DNA of 64,000 bases, from the NCBI GenBank assembly GCA_030150045.1, contig JASLGM010000033.1, forward strand, positions 65,595-129,594, written 5' to 3'. The stretch is from Taishania sp. GTDB taxonomy: Bacteria; Bacteroidota; Bacteroidia; Flavobacteriales_D; Crocinitomicaceae. The position numbers and the translations under genes were made by a program. Below the pieces are notes generated by a model, which worked only from the letters and a program-made list of their open reading frames with translations, was not told the DNA's origin and ran no database searches. This document shows positions 35,329 to 43,715 of the stretch, piece by piece (the first letter of the stretch is position 1; every line of letters begins with the position of its first letter).

Positions 35329-35397
35329 CTGACAAAATGATGGATTGTTTTTCCTTTCCCACTCATTTACGCTGTCAAACTGTCAATAATTCTGTCA
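35329..35397 (-). promoter_or_regulatory. CTGTCA/CTGACA repeat cluster upstream of dnaK
   Basis: Plus-strand CTGTCA occurs at 35372-35377, 35380-35385 and 35392-35397, and the inverted form CTGACA at 35329-35334. They lie about 20-90 bases upstream of the sigma-54-like promoter. Placement and repetition fit binding sites for an activator or heat-shock regulator. Confidence 0.45.
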
Positions 35398-35421
35398 GGC
35401 ACATGACTTTTAAATGACACT

Positions 35422-36510
35422 TTAGCGTATTCGAATTTGATTCCCTTCAAAAGAAAGTCCATTATCAGGAAAATCAATTTGTGTTAAATGCTTTACCAAT
35501 CGAAAAGCACGGTCTTCTTTATCCAATAAAATAGGTTTTCGATATCCTTGGATAAAAGAAATCAGTTCTGCTTCTACAAATGCCCCGGTTTTTTTATGTA
35601 TCCCTATTTTATATAAAGGTGCCAACCCCATATTCCCTTTCACTGAAACACGGCTATACGTCATAAAATTACCCATTGAATAAATAATAAACTTACCCTT
35701 ATAGAGATCAACTGCACGTGGAACATGAGGTCCATGACCGAGAACCAAATCCGCACCAGCATCAATCACTTTACGTGCAAAGACATAAGGATTCCCTCTT
35801 TTTTCACTTAAATAGCTTTCTTCTTCTTTTGTAATGTGGAGAAAATCATCACCCTCTCCGCCCATATGAGCAGAAACAATTAAAATATCACATTGACGGC
35901 GCGTTTCTTTAATCCTTTCCAACAAGACATTTTCTCGAAGTAAATGAACTGATCCTGTATTAGGAGAGGCGGCAACTAATCCAACCCTTAAACCTTCTTT
36001 CGTTTTATATATAAGAAAAGGACGTTCTACCATTCCCGCATGCCCAATTTGTAAACGATCTAAAACATGCTGAGTAGAAAGTCTTCCAACTTCCTTAAAA
36101 TCATTAGAGTGATTATTAGCAGTACTCAAAATAGTAAATCCAGCATTAGATAATTGACCAGCATGTTTTACAGGCATCCGGAATCGATAACATTGTTCTG
36201 GAATCTGACAATCACGAGGAGGAGAAAGCGTATCATCTAATATCACACCTTCAAGATTTCCGAACACCAATTCATGACCTTTTGTAAATGGTCGAACCGC
36301 TCGAAATAAATCCACGGAATCATTTGCTACTGTAGAAAAGTTGGGAAAACTAGTACCATACATAATATCCCCAACAGCAACAATGTATACGAGGTCATTA
36401 TTTTCAAGCTCCTCTTCTAGTGCAACATCTTCTTTATGCAATAAGGTCTGCTCCTGCTTAACATTACAAGCAATCACCAAAAATAGAATACTCACACAAA
36501 GTATACGCAT
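35422..36510 (-). CDS. CapA-family lipoprotein (poly-gamma-glutamate-synthesis-like)
   Basis: A 362-residue protein; ATG 36510 gives a lipoprotein signal (CVSILFLVIACN) and fits the promoter at 36528-36556. The CapA/PgsA-type metallophosphoesterase fold is shown by VAVGDIMYGTSF, VFGNLEGVI, STANNHSNDF, VSAHMGGEGDD, GADLVLGHGPHVPRAVDLY and FIIYSMGNFM. Family members include capsule-anchoring CapA and many proteins of unknown substrate. No other capsule genes are adjacent, so the role is open. It is transcribed away from alaS. Confidence 0.8.
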   Translation of the reverse strand: MRILCVSILFLVIACNVKQEQTLLHKEDVALEEELENNDLVYIVAVGDIMYGTSFPNFSTVANDSVDLFRAVRPFTKGHELVFGNLEGVILDDTLSPPRDCQIPEQCYRFRMPVKHAGQLSNAGFTILSTANNHSNDFKEVGRLSTQHVLDRLQIGHAGMVERPFLIYKTKEGLRVGLVAASPNTGSVHLLRENVLLERIKETRRQCDILIVSAHMGGEGDDFLHITKEEESYLSEKRGNPYVFARKVIDAGADLVLGHGPHVPRAVDLYKGKFIIYSMGNFMTYSRVSVKGNMGLAPLYKIGIHKKTGAFVEAELISFIQGYRKPILLDKEDRAFRLVKHLTQIDFPDNGLSFEGNQIRIR

Positions 36511-36527
36511 AGTCAAGAATTTGGATG

Positions 36528-36556
36528 CAAAGATAATTCTATAATTAGCGTACAAA
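36528..36556 (-). promoter_or_regulatory. Promoter of the CapA-like gene
   Basis: On the minus strand TTTG (36553-36556), 17 bases, then TATCTTTG (36528-36535). It lies 17 bases upstream of the ATG at 36510 and confirms that start. Confidence 0.6.
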
Positions 36557-36725
36557 TAACCGTGCGAAGATTTATTAAAAACGATAGCAACAAATAGAAT
36601 AAAAAGTTGATTCCTTTCAGTAACCTAACGCCTATAAATCCATTTTCTAATTCATTCCACTCTTTATTAAGAGAAATGGTCATAAAAACTCATCTTTCAC
36701 CTATGGTAATGTCCAAATATTCAAC

Positions 36726-36733
36726 TAAATTTG
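36726..36733 (+). promoter_or_regulatory. -7 promoter box of alaS
   Basis: TAAATTTG matches TAnnTTTG and ends 19 bases before the alaS ATG. No clear TTG was found at the -33 position. Confidence 0.5.
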
Positions 36734-36752
36734 CGACTTCAAATTAAATAAA

Positions 36753-39362
36753 ATGACAGTTTCTGAAATACGCAAACAGTTTTTCGATTTTTTCGCAAGC
36801 AAAGGACATGAGATTGTTCCTTCTGCACCGATGGTAGTTAAAAACGACCCTACATTGATGTTTACCAATGCAGGAATGAACCAATTTAAAGATTTTATTT
36901 TGGGGAATGCCGTTCCAAAAAACCGTCGTGTGGCCAATTCACAAAAATGTTTACGCGTTTCTGGAAAGCATAATGACTTGGAAGAAGTTGGTGTTGACAC
37001 TTACCACCACACCATGTTCGAAATGCTTGGAAACTGGTCTTTTGGTGATTACTTCAAAGAAGAAGCAATTGGTTGGGCATGGGAATTATTGACAGAAGTA
37101 TACAAAATCCCTGTTGATCGCCTTTATGTTACCATTTTTCAAGGAGATGAAAAAGATGGTGTTCCAATGGATACCGATGCACTTAATATTTGGAAAAAAT
37201 ACATTGCAGAAGATCGCATCATTCCAGCATCTAAAAAAGATAACTTCTGGGAAATGGGAGATACAGGACCGTGTGGACCTTGTACAGAAATCCATGTAGA
37301 CATGCGCTCTGACGCAGATAGAGCAAAAACAGACGGACGATCTTTGGTGAACGAAGACCACCCACAAGTTATTGAAATCTGGAATAACGTATTCATGGAA
37401 TTCAATAGAATGGCAAATGGCTCCTTGGTTCCGCTTCCTGAAAAACATGTAGATACAGGAATGGGATTAGAACGTCTAGCAATGGCTTTACAAGGAAAAC
37501 AATCCAATTATGACACGGATTTATTCCAAACCTTAATCCATAAAATGGAAAGCATTTCAAGTGCAAAATATGGGGTGACTGAATCCACTGACATTGCGTT
37601 ACGTGTTATTGCTGACCACGTACGCGCCATTGCTTTCTCCATTACAGATGGACAATTACCTTCAAACACAGGTGCCGGATATGTGATTCGACGCATCCTA
37701 AGACGCGCCGTAAGATATGGATACCAAACCTTAGATCTTAAAGAGCCTTTCCTTTGCGAATTGGCACTTACGCTTGCTGAAGTAATGGGTGACGCTTTCG
37801 TAGAGTTGAATAACCAGAAAGAATTGGTTTATAAAGTAATTAAAGAAGAAGAATTATCTTTCTTCCGAACGTTAGAACAAGGAATACGAAGAATTGACGC
37901 CTTAATGACACAAGTGAAATCCGAAGGAAAAAAAACATTGGCAGGTTCTGATGTTTTCGAATTATACGATACATACGGATTCCCTGTTGATTTGACTTCA
38001 TTGATTGCACGCGAAAATGACCTGTCCATTGACGAAGATGGTTTTAATGCAGAATTACAAATACAAAAAGATAGATCTAGAGCTGCTACAGCACTAGAAA
38101 CCGATGACTGGGTTATTTTAATTGACGATCACGTAGAAGAATTTGTAGGATATGACTACCTTACGGCAAACGTGAAAATTGTAAAATACCGTAAAGTTAT
38201 CGCAAAGCAAAAAACGTTTTTCCAAGTTGTATTCAACCTCACTCCTTTCTACCCTGAAGGTGGTGGTCAAGTCGGAGATAAAGGATACATCGAAGCTAAC
38301 GGAGAAAAAGCATTCATCTTTGACACGAAAAAGGAGAACAACTTAATCGTGCATTTAATGGAAAAACTTCCTACACATATAGCGAGTGATTTCCATGCCG
38401 TAGTGAACGCTAAAGACCGTGAATTATCAGCTAGCAACCACTCTGCAACGCATTTATTACATCACGCTTTACGCACTGTCCTTGGGTCTCATGTCGAGCA
38501 AAAAGGATCTCTAGTTACTCCAGGTCACTTGCGTTTCGACTTTTCTCACTTCTCAAAAGTTACCGAAGAAGAATTAGCAGAAATCGAACGTTTGGTTATC
38601 GAAGATATTCGTAAAAATGAAACGCTAGACGAAAGAAGAAACACCCCAATTGACGAAGCAAAAGCATTAGGTGCAATGGCATTGTTTGGTGAAAAATATG
38701 GCGACACTGTACGTGTTATTAAATTCGGTGATTCAGTTGAACTTTGTGGTGGTACACACGTACAAGCAACCGGACAAATTGGTTTATTTAAAATCACGAC
38801 AGAAACAGCGGTTGCAGCAGGTATTCGTCGTATCGAAGCCATTACTAACGAAGGAGCAGAAAACTATTACAAATCCCGTTCTGCAACTTTAGCAGGCGTA
38901 GCAGAAACCTTGAAAAACCCGAAGGATATCGTGAAAGCGGTAGCGGATTTACAAGCAAAGAACATGCAATTACAGAAAGAAATTGAACAATTGCACAAAG
39001 AAAGAGCTGCCGCAGTAAAAGCACAATTAAAAGCTGGAATCATCGAAAAAGATGGCGTTGCATATTTAGGAGAAATCGTGCATTTAGATGCTGGATCAAT
39101 CAAAGATATTTTATTCCAACTGAAAGGTGAATACACACAATTCTACGGCGTTTTAGGCGGAATTGCCGCAGACAAATGTTCGTTGAGCATCATCGTTTCA
39201 GATGATTTGGTGCAATCAAAGGGATTACATGCAGGAAACCTAATCAAAGAATTCGCGCCAATGATCAACGGTGGCGGAGGTGGTCAATCCGCTTACGCAA
39301 CTGCAGGTGGTAAGAAAGCCGAAGGGTTAAAACCAGCGATTGAAGCCTTAATGCAAAAATAA
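36753..39362 (+). CDS. alaS: Alanyl-tRNA synthetase
   Basis: An 869-residue AlaRS, complete. The class II catalytic domain starts with FFASKGHEIVPSAPMVVKNDPTLMFTNAG and continues MFEMLGNWSFGDYFK and GPCGPCTEIHVD. The editing domain has HSATHLLHHALR (H563 and H567) and CGGTHVQATGQIG (C665 onward), which bind zinc and clear mischarged serine and glycine. A coiled coil and C-terminal DHHA1-type domain follow, ending GGGGGQSAYATAGG. It charges tRNA-Ala with alanine. A single-gene unit with its own promoter and terminator. Confidence 0.97.
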   Translation: MTVSEIRKQFFDFFASKGHEIVPSAPMVVKNDPTLMFTNAGMNQFKDFILGNAVPKNRRVANSQKCLRVSGKHNDLEEVGVDTYHHTMFEMLGNWSFGDYFKEEAIGWAWELLTEVYKIPVDRLYVTIFQGDEKDGVPMDTDALNIWKKYIAEDRIIPASKKDNFWEMGDTGPCGPCTEIHVDMRSDADRAKTDGRSLVNEDHPQVIEIWNNVFMEFNRMANGSLVPLPEKHVDTGMGLERLAMALQGKQSNYDTDLFQTLIHKMESISSAKYGVTESTDIALRVIADHVRAIAFSITDGQLPSNTGAGYVIRRILRRAVRYGYQTLDLKEPFLCELALTLAEVMGDAFVELNNQKELVYKVIKEEELSFFRTLEQGIRRIDALMTQVKSEGKKTLAGSDVFELYDTYGFPVDLTSLIARENDLSIDEDGFNAELQIQKDRSRAATALETDDWVILIDDHVEEFVGYDYLTANVKIVKYRKVIAKQKTFFQVVFNLTPFYPEGGGQVGDKGYIEANGEKAFIFDTKKENNLIVHLMEKLPTHIASDFHAVVNAKDRELSASNHSATHLLHHALRTVLGSHVEQKGSLVTPGHLRFDFSHFSKVTEEELAEIERLVIEDIRKNETLDERRNTPIDEAKALGAMALFGEKYGDTVRVIKFGDSVELCGGTHVQATGQIGLFKITTETAVAAGIRRIEAITNEGAENYYKSRSATLAGVAETLKNPKDIVKAVADLQAKNMQLQKEIEQLHKERAAAVKAQLKAGIIEKDGVAYLGEIVHLDAGSIKDILFQLKGEYTQFYGVLGGIAADKCSLSIIVSDDLVQSKGLHAGNLIKEFAPMINGGGGGQSAYATAGGKKAEGLKPAIEALMQK

Positions 39363-39380
39363 AATCATTCAACTATACAG

Positions 39381-39409
39381 AAAGCTTCGGGGAAACTCGA
39401 AGCTTTTTT
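39381..39409 (+). terminator. Intrinsic terminator of alaS
   Basis: AAAGCTTCG (39381-39389) and CGAAGCTTT (39398-39406), followed by TTT. Confidence 0.85.
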
Positions 39410-39442
39410 CATTTCCCTTATTTTAGTTTACTTTTTCATTTT

Positions 39443-39545
39443 GGGCGTTTCCCCCTTGCCAGAAAAAATGGCAAGGCCGTCGGGCTATTCGCTGTATTCC
39501 TTCCCAAATACTTGGGAAAGGAGATGCCGCTGCTATCCCTAACGC
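39443..39545 (+). repeat. Dispersed structured element, family B (copy B2)
   Basis: Starts GGGCGTT, ends ATCCCTAACGC. The first hairpin is CCTTGCCA-GAAAAAA-TGGCAAGG, then GTCGGGCTATTCGCTGTATTCC, then the second hairpin CCTTCCCAA-ATAC-TTGGGAAAGG. The stems differ in sequence from those of B1 and B4 but pair equally well. Confidence 0.8.
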
Positions 39546-39630
39546 AAAAAAGATCTTTTTTCATAAAATGATTTCATCATAATAGTTGAAATTTGATTTT
39601 CATGAAAAATGATAAAATCGTAAAAAAGAA

Positions 39631-40221
39631 TTGAAAATTTACGTGCTTTTATCCCTATCTTGCGTAAGCTATTTTTCATTTATTAGAAAAGAAATTGTGT
39701 CATTTGAAACAAAAATAATCCGATCTGGAATTTTCAAATCTTCGAAAATCATTCAACGAAATGCCTTTTTAAAAAGTACGAACACAATAGATACAAACGT
39801 CTACTTCGTAAAAAAAGGCAGTCTGAAAATAGTTCGTTACTGTGAAAAAGAAGAACAAATCATTCGATTTGGTTACGATGGAAACCTTCTTGTTTCATTA
39901 GATTCATTCATTAATGAATCTCTGTCAGAATTGGCCATTCAAGCCATAAAAAAAACAGAAGTTCTAGTTGCAACAAAAGAAGATTTTATTTCCTTTGTTT
40001 ACGGAAATTTAGATAATACAAAAGCATACATTTCTCTATTAGAGCAACTATTATTACAACAATTAGAAAGAGAAACATACTTATTATTAGACACTCCACA
40101 AGCACGTTTTGAAACTGTTTTTAAACAGAATCCTCAATTATTCCAATGGATTCCAGACAAACACATCGCTAATTATTTACGAATGACACCCGAAACCCTT
40201 TCAAGATTAAAAAAATCTTGA
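39631..40221 (+). CDS. Crp/Fnr-family transcriptional regulator (non-ATG start)
   Basis: A 196-residue cyclic-nucleotide-binding-type protein: FLKSTNTIDTNVYFVKKGSLKIV corresponds to the effector-binding beta barrel, and the C-terminus WIPDKHIANYLRMTPETLSRLKK is the helix-turn-helix of the Bacteroidota Crp/Fnr type. The frame has no ATG before the domain: TTG at 39631 or GTG at 39643 must start it. Alternatively an ATG at 39602 in another frame would join if one base were gained in the A-run near 39622-39627. The gene sits 52 bases before a DinB-like gene, which it may control. The family responds to varied signals; the ligand is unknown. Confidence 0.7.
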   Translation: MKIYVLLSLSCVSYFSFIRKEIVSFETKIIRSGIFKSSKIIQRNAFLKSTNTIDTNVYFVKKGSLKIVRYCEKEEQIIRFGYDGNLLVSLDSFINESLSELAIQAIKKTEVLVATKEDFISFVYGNLDNTKAYISLLEQLLLQQLERETYLLLDTPQARFETVFKQNPQLFQWIPDKHIANYLRMTPETLSRLKKS

Positions 40222-40273
40222 TTTCAATCAATCTTTATAAAAAAATAAAAGAGAAATATTTGTAAAAAAAAAA

Positions 40274-40828
40274 ATGAAAGAAGAAGCAAAACAATTATTA
40301 ATCAAATTAACAAAACAAACACATGAAAACCTTTCTTATATTTCTGGATTAACATCCTTAACTTCTGAACAACTGAACTATAAAAACACGCTAGAAAGCT
40401 GGAGCGTGTTAGAATGCTTAGAACATCTCAATTTGTACGCTACCTATTACCACAATGAAATTTCAAACCAAATGAAGTTGAGCAAGCACAATGCTTCGCC
40501 TTATTTCAAATCAGGATGCATTGGGCAATACTTTGTCAAATCGATGGAACGAAATCCACGGTCAAACCCCATGAAATCTCCAAAGGAAATGTGTCCGACT
40601 TCTTCCTTATTAGGTAATAAATGCATAGCAGATTTCATGCGTCACCAAGAACAATTACTTTCCTTATTACAAAATGCCGAATCCGTAAATTTGACAAAAA
40701 CACGTACCTCCATATCCATTTCAAAGATTATTAATTTACGTTTAGGAGACACTTTTCGTTTTGTAATCGCTCATAACAATAGACACCTTGAACAAATAAA
40801 AAAGGTACTCCTTTCCCAAAAAAAATGA
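40274..40828 (+). CDS. DinB-family protein
   Basis: A 184-residue DinB/YfiT-type four-helix protein. The first metal-site motif is in LESWSVLECLEHLNLYATYY (histidine near residue 51) and the second in FRFVIAHNNRHLEQIKKVL near the C-terminus, which together give the usual three-histidine site. Members act as thiol-dependent transferases or have no known activity. It follows the Crp/Fnr-type gene in the same direction and both are probably co-transcribed. Confidence 0.75.
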   Translation: MKEEAKQLLIKLTKQTHENLSYISGLTSLTSEQLNYKNTLESWSVLECLEHLNLYATYYHNEISNQMKLSKHNASPYFKSGCIGQYFVKSMERNPRSNPMKSPKEMCPTSSLLGNKCIADFMRHQEQLLSLLQNAESVNLTKTRTSISISKIINLRLGDTFRFVIAHNNRHLEQIKKVLLSQKK

Positions 40829-40869
40829 AAATATTCCAAACACTTTTACCTTTTGAAAACGGATTTTTA

Positions 40870-41012
40870 AGCCAGGGCGAAGCGCGATAGCTAAACGCTG
40901 CAAAAAATTACTAAACAGGGTAAAACCACAGCGACCAAAGGAAGCTCGTGGTTTTGCAACTGTGAAGTGTTTTTTGGGAGTTTACTAAAGCGCGAAGACC
41001 GTTAAGGCTCCC
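40870..41012 (+). repeat. Dispersed structured element, family A (copy A3)
   Basis: Blocks AGCCAGGGCGAAGCGCGATAG, GCGACCAAAGGAAGC and TTTACTAAAGCGCGAAGACC...GGCT. Pairings: GCAAAAAA with TTTTTTG, CAG with CTG, AAAACCAC with GTGGTTTT. Its 3-prime end overlaps the stop codon of the convergent arsenite transporter gene (41002-41004), so the element supplies that gene's last codons. Confidence 0.8.
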
Positions 41013-42036
41013 TAAAAAATGTCTTCAACCATAAACTAATTTTCACCAAAAGAATAAGGACTGGCACTTCAATCAACGGTCCAATTACGCCGACAAAAGC
41101 CTGAGGAGAATGAATGCCAAAAACAGCGATTGAGACGGCTATGGCTAATTCAAAATTATTTCCCGTTGCGGTAAAAGAAATCGCTGCGTTCTTGTCATAC
41201 GGCACTTTCATACTGCGATTTATAAAGAAGCTAATAAAAAACATCAGCACAAAATAGACAAATAAAGGAAACGCAATTTTGACCACTTGAAGCGGTAATT
41301 GGACAATTTGTTCGGCCTTAAAACTAAACATCAAAATGATGGTAAACAATAAAGCATATAACGTAAAAGGGGAAACAAAAGGTATAAAAACACGGTTATA
41401 CCAATCGCTTCCTCTCCATTTTACGAGGTACTTTTGAGACAGAAAACCAGCTAAAAATGGAACGCCTAAATAGGTCAATACACTTTGTATTACTGCATTC
41501 ATTTCGATCTGAATCTCAAACTCAGAAAATCCAAAAAATGGGGGTAAATAGGTAATAAAAAACCAAACATAAAAGCTGTAAAAAAACACTTGAAACACGC
41601 TGTTTAAGGCGATTAATAAGGCTGCATACTCTCTATTTCCTTTAGCTAAATCGTTCCAAACAATAACCATTGCAATGCATCTAGCTAATCCGATTAAGAT
41701 CAAACCAATCATATAATCAGGCTCATCTTTCAAACAAATAACAGCCAAGAAAAACATGAGAACTGGACCGACAATCCAGTTTAAAACCAGGGAAAGTCCC
41801 AATACTTTTTTATCTTTTAAAGCCAAAGGAAGCATTTTATAATTGACGCGAGCCAAAGGCGGATACATCATCACAATTAGACCAATTGCCAAAGGAACAT
41901 TCGTGGTTCCAAAGGTCAGGCGATCCATAAAAAAGATAGATTGCGGAAAAACATTTCCAATCAAAAGCCCCAACCCCATGGCTAAGAAAATCCAAAGGGT
42001 AAGGTATTTGTCTAAAAACTTCATTCGTGTTTGCAT
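41002..42036 (-). CDS. acr3: Arsenite efflux transporter, ACR3 family
   Basis: A 344-residue integral membrane protein with about ten hydrophobic segments. The ACR3 (bile-acid/arsenite transporter superfamily) signatures are visible: FLDKYLTLWIFLAMGLGLLIGNVFP at the start, FLAVICLKDEPDYMIGLILIGLARCIAMVIVWNDLAKG with the conserved cysteine, and FTATGNNFELAIAVSIAVFG. It exports arsenite with the proton gradient. It is the last gene of an arsR-DUF6428-phosphatase-acr3 operon, 3 bases after the reductase gene. Its C-terminal codons and stop lie inside repeat element A3. Confidence 0.9.
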   Translation of the reverse strand: MQTRMKFLDKYLTLWIFLAMGLGLLIGNVFPQSIFFMDRLTFGTTNVPLAIGLIVMMYPPLARVNYKMLPLALKDKKVLGLSLVLNWIVGPVLMFFLAVICLKDEPDYMIGLILIGLARCIAMVIVWNDLAKGNREYAALLIALNSVFQVFFYSFYVWFFITYLPPFFGFSEFEIQIEMNAVIQSVLTYLGVPFLAGFLSQKYLVKWRGSDWYNRVFIPFVSPFTLYALLFTIILMFSFKAEQIVQLPLQVVKIAFPLFVYFVLMFFISFFINRSMKVPYDKNAAISFTATGNNFELAIAVSIAVFGIHSPQAFVGVIGPLIEVPVLILLVKISLWLKTFFREP

Positions 42037-42039
42037 GGT

Positions 42040-42666
42040 TTAGCGTGTTAATTGAGAAAGAACATAAAACATTTCACGCGCTATTTCGAGATTCGTTTTC
42101 TGGTAAGCAATTTGAACTAATTGCTCGTCCACCTTACGTAATTTGGGGTCATCGTACGGTAAAGAGATTCTTATTTGAGCACCTAAAACATGAGGACACG
42201 CTTCATTAGCCTCGGCACAGGTAAGGATAGCCACAAAACCATTTATAGGATTAATCACACTTTCAATCTTTTTAGAAAAAACAAATACAGGCACTTCATT
42301 TTCTGAATACTTTACTGCATAAATAGGATTTTCACCATTGCAAAGCTTTTGGACTTGTAATCCACATTGCTGCAATTCACGTAAAACCCAAATTGAAACG
42401 GCCGTAACTTCTGTACCTCCGGAAAAACAATGGACATAAGGAATATTAAAATGATGGGCAGCTACCTGCATCCAAATTTGCGCAAATTGACTCCTTCTCG
42501 AATTGTGTGTACAAATGAAATGCACAGCGATAGGACTTTCCTTACTTAATTGCGTTTGAAAATAATTCACTAATGGCAATAATTTTAAACGCCTCTCCTC
42601 TTTCAATTCAGAGAACAAAAGTACCTTTTTTTTAAAATCAGATAAAAGAAAATTGGTTTCCATCAT
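42040..42666 (-). CDS. arsC: Arsenate reductase, low-molecular-weight phosphatase type
   Basis: A 208-residue protein of the LMW protein-tyrosine-phosphatase fold used by thioredoxin-type arsenate reductases. The P-loop is IAVHFICTHNSRRSQFAQ (C52, five residues, R58). About 45 extra N-terminal residues precede it, as in Bacteroidota relatives. Other cysteines (C107, ILTCAEANEACPH near 148-158) could take part in the disulfide relay. It reduces arsenate to arsenite, which the adjacent ACR3 exports. It starts 3 bases after the DUF6428 gene. Confidence 0.8.
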   Translation of the reverse strand: MMETNFLLSDFKKKVLLFSELKEERRLKLLPLVNYFQTQLSKESPIAVHFICTHNSRRSQFAQIWMQVAAHHFNIPYVHCFSGGTEVTAVSIWVLRELQQCGLQVQKLCNGENPIYAVKYSENEVPVFVFSKKIESVINPINGFVAILTCAEANEACPHVLGAQIRISLPYDDPKLRKVDEQLVQIAYQKTNLEIAREMFYVLSQLTR

Positions 42667-42669
42667 TCA

Positions 42670-43116
42670 TTAACAACTACCAGAGGAACAACATGTATCC
42701 TTTTCTATTGAAGGATTGGGAGCAATGCCACACGCCTCTTCTGCTAAGCAAGCCGTAAGCGTATTCTTTAACAAAAAATGTTTTCCATTGTGCTCCAAAA
42801 GGTATTTCCCAATCGTCTTTTCTCCTTGTAATTCCACTTCAATTTCTGCGTCTTGTAGCCCTAATTTGCGTTCCGAAAGTCGTATTATATGCAATAATTT
42901 ATTCGCCTTCAAACGATGTTCATAGTCATTGGCACTCCACAATTGGAATCCAACTTTTAACTCCTCCCTTACCACTCCACCACAATCGATGAATCTTTTT
43001 AAGATTTGCCCCACTTCCGTTACATGGAAATGCTCAGGTACAAATTGCCCATCTTCCAATTGAAAATCGACGCGTTCTGCATTTTCTAAAACACGCTTTA
43101 CTTCTGCTAATTTCAT
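42670..43116 (-). CDS. DUF6428-type protein of the arsenic operon
   Basis: A 148-residue cytoplasmic protein. Its body resembles a family often found in Bacteroidota ars operons (now DUF6428): AERVDFQLEDGQFVPEHFHVTEVG at the start, then NKLLHIIRLSERKLGLQDAEIEVELQG. The C-terminus is CCSSGSC, a cysteine cluster that could bind arsenite or another soft metal. It may be a metallochaperone, but that is inference. It follows arsR, with an operator-like site in the 64-base gap, and precedes the arsenate reductase. Confidence 0.75.
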   Translation of the reverse strand: MKLAEVKRVLENAERVDFQLEDGQFVPEHFHVTEVGQILKRFIDCGGVVREELKVGFQLWSANDYEHRLKANKLLHIIRLSERKLGLQDAEIEVELQGEKTIGKYLLEHNGKHFLLKNTLTACLAEEACGIAPNPSIEKDTCCSSGSC

Positions 43117-43146
43117 TTCCTTTATTTAATATTAAACATTAATAAC

Positions 43147-43168
43147 ATCGTAATATACCGATACAATA
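43147..43168 (-). promoter_or_regulatory. Second ArsR-type operator, between arsR and the DUF6428 gene
   Basis: ATCGTAATATACCGATACAA shares ATCGTAATAT with the site in the arsR promoter and retains partial dyad symmetry. It lies about 30 bases upstream of the DUF6428 start codon, so the rest of the ars operon may also be controlled directly. Confidence 0.5.
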
Positions 43169-43180
43169 AGCTAAAAAAAG

Positions 43181-43510
43181 TCAACAACAAGAATTGTTTA
43201 CCCATTTTTGGTCAAAAAACAGTCCGATTTCGTCTGAAAATCGATCCCAAACAAGCTCATCAATACAATAACAGACTGTTTTCCCTTCAATCGTTCCCTT
43301 GATCAATCCACTATTCTTTAATTCTTTTAAATGCTGAGAAATAGTGGCTTGGGCTAAGCCTAATTCTTCGACTAAATCATTGCAAATACAAGCTTTTTGA
43401 TTGATGATATATTGCAAGATCGCCAAGCGAGCTGGATGCCCTAACACTCTGAACATCTGCGCTAATTTATTTTTTTTATCGCTGAATAATTCTGTTTTTG
43501 TTGTACCCAT
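43181..43510 (-). CDS. arsR: ArsR-family arsenic-responsive repressor
   Basis: A 109-residue winged-helix repressor; the ATG at 43510 is used, because the upstream ATG (43531) would lie inside the promoter. The helix-turn-helix reads GLAQATISQHLKELKNSGLIKG. The motif ACICNDL near residue 40 corresponds to the arsenite-binding ELCVCDL motif of ArsR, and the C-terminus ends NNSCC. Without arsenite it should bind the operators at 43531-43550 and 43147-43168; arsenite releases it. First gene of the ars operon. Confidence 0.85.
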   Translation of the reverse strand: MGTTKTELFSDKKNKLAQMFRVLGHPARLAILQYIINQKACICNDLVEELGLAQATISQHLKELKNSGLIKGTIEGKTVCYCIDELVWDRFSDEIGLFFDQKWVNNSCC

Positions 43511-43515
43511 AGTGA

Positions 43516-43550
43516 CAAAGATACACATCATATCGTAATATTACAATATA
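43516..43550 (-). promoter_or_regulatory. arsR promoter with embedded operator palindrome
   Basis: On the minus strand TTG, 20 bases, then TATCTTTG (43516-43523), a full Bacteroidota promoter. Between the boxes lies ATTGTAATATTACGAT (43531-43546), with GTAATATTAC fully palindromic, the expected ArsR site. The start site falls at or next to the ATG at 43510, predicting a leaderless mRNA. Confidence 0.7.
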
Positions 43551-43558
43551 TTATTTCA

Positions 43559-43663
43559 GGGCGTTTCGTCCTTGCCAAGAAAAATGGCAAGGACGTCGGG
43601 CTATTCGCTCTATTCCCTCCCCAAAAACTTGGGGAGGGAGATGCCGCTGCTATCCCTAACGCG
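43559..43663 (+). repeat. Dispersed structured element, family B (copy B3)
   Basis: Starts GGGCGTT, ends ATCCCTAACGC. First hairpin TCCTTGCCA-AGAAAAA-TGGCAAGGA, then GTCGGGCTATTCGCTCTATT, then CCCTCCCCAA-AAAC-TTGGGGAGGG. It sits 50 bases upstream of copy A4, as B1 sits next to A1. Confidence 0.8.
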
Positions 43664-43715
43664 AGATTTTATGTTCACTTATCAATTTACCTGAAAAATG
43701 GAAACCAGATTTTCA

